DNA from: JACRCT01 sp049841135
GTDB lineage: Bacteria; Myxococcota; Myxococcia; Myxococcales; UBA5297
Direction: 5' to 3'
Length of the DNA: 64,000 nt
NCBI GenBank assembly: GCA_049841135.1
Contig: JASGHK010000005.1
Location: 3,348,001 to 3,412,000 of the forward strand
A program made the translations under genes and the position numbers. The notes under the pieces were generated by a model. The model was not told the origin of the DNA. It saw only the letters and a list, made by a program, of their open reading frames with translations, and ran no database searches. Positions 59,101 to 64,000 of this stretch are shown in pieces; the stretch's first letter is position 1, and every line of letters begins with the position of its first letter.

Positions 59101-59635
59101 GCTCTTGCCGGCGCTCTCCTGGCCGCACTCGACGCCGGAGAAGGTGCTGCGGGCCTACAAGCTCATCGCCTCCGGGCTGCGCGCCAAGTCGCAGGCGATG
59201 CTCGGCCAGGCCGACGCCGCGCTGCGCTCGCTCACGGAGCGGCGGGGGCTCTTCGAGGCCCAGCTCCAGGAGACCGAGCGCGAGGAGGACGCGCGGGCGC
59301 TGGCGCTGGTGGACGCCCAGCTCGCCGACGGGTGGCGCGAGCGCGGGAACCTGCCGGCGGCGGCGGCCTCGGTCGGCAATGCCCTCCAAGGGACCGACGC
59401 CGTGCTGACCAAGACGGGCGCGACCGTCGACACCGACCAGCTGCGGGTGCTCTGGCTGGCGAGCGACCTCCAAACGGCGAGCAAGGTCCCGGCGCCGGCC
59501 GACCTGGGCAAGCGGCTGCGCGAGGCGCACCAGGCCACCGTCGACCGGAGGGACCCCGCGATGCGCGGCTACCTGCGCTGGCTCGAGGTGTATCTGGCCA
59601 TCGTCGGCGGAGCTGAGCCGGCCGCGGCGAAGTGA
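56180..59635 (+). CDS. Exported protein with N-terminal TolB/WD40-like propeller and long TPR region
   Basis: 1151 residues from GTG 56180, which overlaps the preceding stop and gives a signal peptide (SATAASLALLLSAGAARAQ). Residues 35-360 contain propeller strands: LGQLAPDGKRLYLVSNR, RVSPDGKRLLYLSFRE, AISPDGRWLVYVPMER and SFSRDGSFLYFTQFLDD, with DDTNRDGVIDASDNG like a calcium loop. From about 400 to 1150 it is helical, with TPR-type pairs (GQLGMLNEAVGNWRIALGYL, YHLAAGHFARAVELYEEELP). Unbroken frame despite its length. Periplasmic scaffold or sensing role is likely; no enzymatic motif. Operon partner of the small lipoprotein. Confidence 0.85.
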   Translation: MLTRRRLSATAASLALLLSAGAARAQEEAVDGLKTPERVTAGASTSDQFLGQLAPDGKRLYLVSNRSIANEVLWLDVEKGTMKSLFDEGAETTWPRVSPDGKRLLYLSFRERASGGVCIRDLPDGTDWRCLDEPGGAIQAEWISDSRIALVARASVQGDLHLLEVAVPEKGKPLSAKTLLERNLASPAISPDGRWLVYVPMERYAQSVGSGFAARAGARLEAVRLESPQQPPVPIAIDLPGLCGQPSFSRDGSFLYFTQFLDDTNRDGVIDASDNGVLFRLPFQSAADDAPQKAAAGFAEQLTDGRRNCQYPIPGATELVATCSRRDGLDVFRLPLAGMVPTEWPNQRLWDEIDIASRREEQLLFYRHLLGRESVTRQKRRALVRLVLLHLELDQFAAAELYARHLNELADPTNPGMGRPLSVLVAHRKARNSRDQAGARFVEKARELFAELEPRPEEKKAALALGHFVRSEIADDLGDQELARRELESVRPEEQTSQAVFHVFYLRADAFYRSVDDRDGLVRTLRKFATHATLEKEDRCDYARALVRAATRGLSAEEADRQLEKEQAGVDPDSELGFALELGRAGLAIRNDDPPKDVREGLAKLYKKQTRQDRRRAVVLDAVQRAAAYDAERVIEGLSLLYLEDVPANSVERRAAVRLYQRATEGRAYRRLAKGRADKALEFFDAVVNKTGSYESLVEWLTLRLEAGATPEQLLAELDGRVQGKGSKALHNVAEAFLIAAGLPKLQGEAHAAAVEKATKVLKSTWSSFSKDRVAQGIYGEVLHQGFLRTGDLALAQRASNHYLVALDRARQSPRHLAAILGQLGMLNEAVGNWRIALGYLDEREKMPFLDDATSLAVKLARARVLLHVEKEEQAAKVADAALKLVDQTPKLAEYRLVSLDRAALYHLAAGHFARAVELYEEELPLLEGLPGPDGARNRLAVRLAHAAASMGAGKPQQTLDDSTVVDHGLADPSLLPALSWPHSTPEKVLRAYKLIASGLRAKSQAMLGQADAALRSLTERRGLFEAQLQETEREEDARALALVDAQLADGWRERGNLPAAAASVGNALQGTDAVLTKTGATVDTDQLRVLWLASDLQTASKVPAPADLGKRLREAHQATVDRRDPAMRGYLRWLEVYLAIVGGAEPAAAK

Positions 59636-59695
59636 CATCGACGCGGCTCCCGATCGATGTCGGAAAGTACCTCGTCGTCTGGTAGCCCTCGGCGC

Positions 59696-60346
59696 TCACT
59701 CGCCCAGCGTCTCGAGGAACTCCTCGAGGCCTGGGGCCACCGCGTAGCAGCCGCCTTCGCGCACGAACAGGAAGACCGGGCATTCGGGCGAGAGGACGTC
59801 GACGCACAACAGCTCACGACTCTGCTGCTGCGTGGCCTGGTCTTCGAAGAAGGCGAGCGGGACCTTGCCCTTGTCCAGCGTGAGCCAATCCGCGCTGAGC
59901 GCCCGGTCGTGCAGCCACCCCTCCATGGACTCCGGCGTCATCTTCGCGGCGGCGGAGAAGTCCAGGCGCAGGCCGTCGAACGTCGAGAAGGCGTGCCTCC
60001 TCGTCGAATGGTTGCGCGACAGCCGGGAGCCGGGCGGCAGGTGCCGGCCGTCGTACCTGGAGGCCTGGGCGCGGAACCGTTCGTAGAGCGGCGGGAAGCC
60101 GCCCCTGGGCACGAACGTCGCCGCCTCCTCGGCGGCCTTCGCCCGCGCCGTGGGAGCGCGCGGCTTCTGCGCGCCCAACGACGAAGGCGCTTCGGCCGAG
60201 GCGGAGATCGTCACCACCCGGTCCGGGCCGGCGCCCCGGTCGGCGATCACCTGGTACTGGAGCGCGCCGCGGGTCACGCCCCAGGCCTCGCACGCCTTGA
60301 TGGCCGCCTCCGCCGCAGTGCAGCCCGAGAATTCACCCTTCTTCAA
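59696..60346 (-). CDS. Small protein with Jag-N-like start and possible SUKH-type C-terminus
   Basis: TTG start at 60346 with GGAGG 7 bases upstream; the frame is open further upstream but without protein character. 216 residues. The first about 55 (LKKGEFSGCTAAEAAIKACE...ALQYQVIADRGAGPDRVVTI) resemble the Jag-N domain of KhpB/Jag proteins. The last 80, KVPLAFFEDQATQQQ...ELLCVDVLSPECPVFLFVRE...APGLEEFLETLGE, resemble the SMI1/KNR4 (SUKH) fold, known in toxin immunity proteins and regulators. Both calls are by eye and weak. Convergent with the propeller gene and downstream of the giant surface protein in the same direction. Confidence 0.5.
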   Translation of the reverse strand: MKKGEFSGCTAAEAAIKACEAWGVTRGALQYQVIADRGAGPDRVVTISASAEAPSSLGAQKPRAPTARAKAAEEAATFVPRGGFPPLYERFRAQASRYDGRHLPPGSRLSRNHSTRRHAFSTFDGLRLDFSAAAKMTPESMEGWLHDRALSADWLTLDKGKVPLAFFEDQATQQQSRELLCVDVLSPECPVFLFVREGGCYAVAPGLEEFLETLGE

Positions 60347-60425
60347 GACCTGGCCTCCGGGAAACGGGACGCTTCGCTGCGTCGAGGATGAAACTAGGCG
60401 GTGCGCCCTCACGGGTCGAGGAGCT

Positions 60426-63400
60426 TCACGGCGCGTAGGACAGCGTCCCTGCGTTGCTCGCGACCTGCCCGGCGATGACCACGACCGGGACGTCCTTGCC
60501 GGTGCCCGCGGGCAGTGCGCAGGTGAGCTTGCGGTGGGGCGTGCTGGCGTCATGGGTCACGCCGACGCACGCCTTGCCGCCGACCAGCACCAGCGCTCCG
60601 CTGGGGCCGAAGCTCGAGCCCTCGACCGAGAGCTGGGTGCCGCCGTCCTGGGGACAGCTGGAGGTCGTGTTGCCGGAATCGGCGCAGCCATGCACCTGCT
60701 GCACCTGCGGCGCCGCGTAGGTCAGGAGCTTGGGGGACGCGAGGCAGCCGTTCGAGCTGAACAGGTTCACCGCGGCGGTGCCGGTGCCGGCGGGGAGCAC
60801 GAACACCATGGTCGAAGCGTCCACCTGGGTCGTGGGCACGATGAGCCCATTGACGGTGATCATCGTGCCGAAGGGCGTGTAGAGGAGCTTCGCGGTGATC
60901 GGCGTGCCGCCCTCGGTCGGGCAGTCGCGCGTCGTCGGCGGGGCGTCCACGCACCCGCTGATCGAGGTGATCACCGCGAGCTGGGGGAAGTTGACGAGGT
61001 CCGTGCCGGGCGCCGACTGGCCGCCCGGGACGCGCAGGGTGAAGGTCGAGGCGCCGAGCGGCATGCCGGCCGTGGAGAGGTTGGTCTCCAGCAAGCAGCC
61101 GATGGCCGTCACGGCCGCGCCCTTGTCGCTGGTCACGGGCGAGAGGCACTCCTGCGAGCCCACCCCATCCGAGATCCACACCGAGATCGGGGACGGGGTC
61201 GCCGGCAGGTTCGAGACGTCGAAGTACACGAAGGACGGAACCTGGGCGAGGGTCCAGATGATCGAGGTCGTCCCGGACGGGCTGAGGCGAAGCGTGCCCG
61301 GCAGGAGCGAGGGCAGGCGGTAGCTCACGGTCTTCGCCGCGGGCCTGGACCGAGAGCTGGCCCTGCTTGACGCGCACCAGGTAGTTCAGGCCGGTCCCGG
61401 CAGGCACGGTGCACTGGATGGTGGTGCTCGTCGCGGAGGTCGTGGCGCAGGCGTACTCCTTGCCGGTCGGACCGAAGAACACCTGCATCGCTCCGCTCGG
61501 GCCGACCTGGACCGTGAGGGTGTCGCCGCCGCGGGGGTTGAGGCCGACGGTCGGAGAGACGTCGACGACGGTCGGGGCCCAGAAGGAGACGGCCTGCGCC
61601 AGCGTGCCGCTCATGCCGGCGCGGGTCACGGTGAGGTCGAGGTCGACGCCGCCGGCAGGCGACGCGGCCAGGTCGCAGGTAAGGACCGTGTGGGGAACCG
61701 CCACCATCACGTTGCTGCAGGCCACGCCGCCCACCGAGACCTGGAGCTGCGCGGCGTCGTTGCCGAACTGCTGCCCGTGGACGACGATCTTCTGGCCCGG
61801 GAGGTCGCAGTCGAGCGCGCGCGGGAACACGTCCGCAACGCAGCCGCTGACGCTGGTGACCACGGGCGGCAGATAGCTCACGGGGATCGTGGGGCGCGCG
61901 ACGAGCTTGCCGGTGGCGTCCTGCTCCAGCAGCGGCACCGCCTGGTTGCCCTCGGCCGTCACCGTCAGCGCGGTGTCCGTCGACCCTGCGGGCCCAGCCA
62001 CCACGACCTTGACGCCCGAGGATGAGAGGACGGTGAGCGGCAGGCCCAGGCGCCGGACGACGACCTTGGAGGGATCGCCGAAGAACCCGTTGAGGGTCAT
62101 CGGGACGCCACCGGCGGTGGGGAGCACGGTGGGCGAGGCCGAGGTCACGAAGTAGGGCACCGTGACGCCGACCTCCTGGCAGGCCCTGAGGCAGAGCGGA
62201 TCGGCGGCGCACTCCGGCACCACCGTGGAGGGCAGGCACTGGTCCTTGGAACACAGGCTCGCCGTCGAGCAGGGGGCGTGGTCGTCGCAGCCGCCGCCTT
62301 CCGGGTAGCAGGCGCCCTCGTAGAGGCAGTCGTTGCAGACGCAGGCGTTCTTCGCCAGGTCGCAGACCTCGGCGCCGCTGCAGGTGGACGTGCCGGGCTT
62401 GCAGGACGCGGAGCCCTCGTCGCAGGTCTCGGTCCCGTTGCAGGCCACGCCGTCGCCGCAGCCGCGCGCCGTGCTCAGGCAGACGCCCGCCGCGCATGCG
62501 TCGCCGACGGTACAGAAGCGGCCGTCGTCGCAGGGCGTCCCGTCGGCGAGGTTGCTCCACGCGCTCTTGGAGCGTGCGCTGTCGCAGGCCTGGCAGCGGT
62601 TGGCGGGGTTTGCTTGCGCCTCGCCGTAGCAGCTCCCGCCGATGACGCAGCCGGTGCAGACGAGCACGCAGGTGTCGGCGGCCACGTCGCACAGCTCATT
62701 CGCGCCGCAGGTGCGGGCGCCGGGCCTGCAGGAGGCGGTGGCCTCGTCGCAGGTCTCGGTCCCGTTGCAGGCCACGCCATCGCTGCAGTCGCGGGCCTGG
62801 CCCAAGCAGAGGCCCGCGGAGCACGCGTCGCCCACGGTGCAGAAGCGTTCGTCGTCGCAGGTCGCGCCGTCGGCGGCGTTGCTCCAGCCGATCTTGGAGC
62901 GCGCGGGATCGCAGGCCTGGCAGCGGTTGGCGGGGTTGGCCTGCGCGGCGCCGTAGCAGCTCCCGCCGATGACGCAGCCGGGGCAGGCGCCCACGCAGGT
63001 GTCGGTGGCCACGTTGCAGATCTCGCCCGCGGTGCAGGTGGGTGTTCCGGTCTTGCAGGAGGCGGTGGCCTCGTCGCAGGTCTCAACGCCGTTGCAGGCC
63101 ACGGCGTCACTGCAGTCGCGCGCCAGGCCCTGGCAGAGGCCGGCGGAGCAGGCGTCGCTCACGGTGCAGAACTTGCCGTCGTCGCAGCGCGTGCTGTCGG
63201 CGGCGTTGCTCCAGGTTGTCTTGGAGCGAGCGGGATCGCAGAGCTGGCAGGGATTGCTCGGGCTCGTCTGCGCCGCGCCGTAGCAGCTGGCGCCGATGAC
63301 GCAGCCGGTGCAGGTGGCGACGCAGGCGTCGGTGGCCACGTCGCAGAGCTCGTTCGCGCCGCAGGTGCGGGTGCCGTGCCTGCAGCTCGCGGTGGCCTCG

Positions 63401-64000
63401 TCGCAGGTCTCGGTCCCGTTGCAGGCCACGCCATCGCTGCAGTCGCGCGCCCGGCCCTGGCAGGTGCCGGCGGAGCAGGTGTCGTTCAAGGTGCAGAACT
63501 TGCCGTCGTCGCAGCGCGTGCTGTCGGCGGCGTTGCTCCAGGTGGTCTTGGAGCGCGTGGGATCGCAGAGCTGGCAGGGATTGCTCGGGCTCGTCTGCGC
63601 CGCGCCGTAGCAGCTGGCGCCGATGACGCAGCCGGTGCAGGTGGCGACGCAGGCGTCGGTGGCCACGTCGCAGAATCTCGCTCGCGCCGCAGGTGCGGGC
63701 GCCGGCCCTGCAACTCGTGGTGGCCTCGTCGCAGGTCTCGGTCCCGTTGCAGGCCACGCCGTCGCTGCAGTCGCGCGCCTGGCCTTGGCAGACGCCGGCG
63801 GAGCAGGCGTCGCTCACGGTGCAGAACTTCGCGTCGTCGCAGCGTGCGCCGTCGGCGGCGCTGCTCCAAGCGGTCTTGGCGCGAGCGGGATCGCAGAGCT
63901 GGCAGGGGTTGCTCGGGCTCGTCTGCGCCGCGCCGTAGCAGCTGGCGCCGATGACGCAGCCGGTGCAGGTGGCGACGCAGGCGTCGGTGGCCACGTCGCA
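60426..64000 (-). CDS. Large Cys-repeat / IPT-TIG-like surface protein, N-terminus outside window (two +1 frame disruptions)
   Basis: Reads leftwards from beyond the right edge and ends at 60426. Frame breaks near 63674 and 61340; about 1190 residues are visible. The upstream part is at least five tandem units of 109 residues, each with the pattern CTGCVIGASCYGAAQ...CQLCDPARSKTTWSN...CSDGVACNGTETCDEATASC. Following are about 600 residues with beta-sandwich repeats in IPT/TIG style, for example PVVTSVSGCVADVFPRALDC and ITSISGCVDAPPTTRDCPTEGG. Each begins with a strand and has GT/VxGxxF-like turns. Likely secreted or anchored adhesin-like protein of a kind common in myxobacteria. Function unknown. 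Confidence 0.85.
62314..64000. repeat. 327-bp tandem repeats inside the surface-protein gene
   Basis: The landmark GATGACGCAGCCG lies at 62641, 62968, 63295 and 63622, exactly 327 bases apart, and again at 63950, 328 bases further. The odd base lies near 63674, where GAGCTC of the other copies reads GAATCTC. The copies nearest the right edge are almost identical; the one nearest 62314 is more diverged. Confidence 0.9.

Overview
The window is GC-rich (roughly 68-70 %) bacterial DNA with dense coding and short gaps. It looks like a chromosome segment of a Myxococcota or related former-deltaproteobacterial organism. Pointers are several exported Cys-rich lipoproteins with Pro/Ala/Asp linkers, a one-component Ser/Thr kinase with a WD40/TolB-like C-terminus beside an ECF sigma factor, DUF3857/transglutaminase and DUF2079 proteins, and many interspersed palindromic repeats. 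This is judged from protein character only; there is no rRNA or marker gene, and I saw no tRNA gene.

Layout. 1-7.3 kb: zinc-ribbon membrane protein (cut by the edge), Cys-rich lipoprotein, membrane zincin, P5C dehydrogenase, an exported amidotransferase-fold protein and a SEDS-like membrane protein. 7.3-13.5 kb: repeats, a large DUF3857/transglutaminase/TPR protein, and an IS1202-type element with a 17-bp target duplication. 13.5-18.3 kb: ABC exporter whose two permeases carry periplasmic peptidase-like domains, one with an intact HExxH and one without. 18.5-23.2 kb: PLP decarboxylase and a metallophosphoesterase/propeller lipoprotein. 23.4-29.1 kb: the most unusual locus, a tightly coupled six-gene operon of PfkB kinase, HisA-HisI-HisE fusion, methyltransferase-like protein, XTP/dITP pyrophosphatase, P-loop-kinase-HisG fusion and PurC-like ligase. 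It encodes the first four histidine-pathway steps without HisF/HisH. 29-33 kb: hypothetical protein and an aat gene with an IS1634-type element in its 3' end. 33-41 kb: sigma factor/kinase pair, two lipoproteins, a YciI protein and RecQ. 41-48 kb: a hairpin-rich gap, LexA-DBD-like regulator, DUF2079 protein and an AsmA-like giant. 48-55.5 kb: a nucleobase/nucleoside module (uridine phosphorylase, three-subunit molybdenum hydroxylase, CodA-like amidohydrolase, possible phosphoribosyltransferase-fold protein). 55.6-64 kb: lipoprotein, propeller/TPR protein, small Jag-N-like protein and the end of a large surface protein with 327-bp tandem repeats.

A technical feature colours the annotation. About fifteen genes need a frame change, and every one is a net +1. 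At least ten lie on or next to a GAGCTC site (often read as GAAGCTC or GAGCTTC). I treat these as single genes with likely systematic sequence errors, perhaps caused by base modification, and give full spans for the joined genes.
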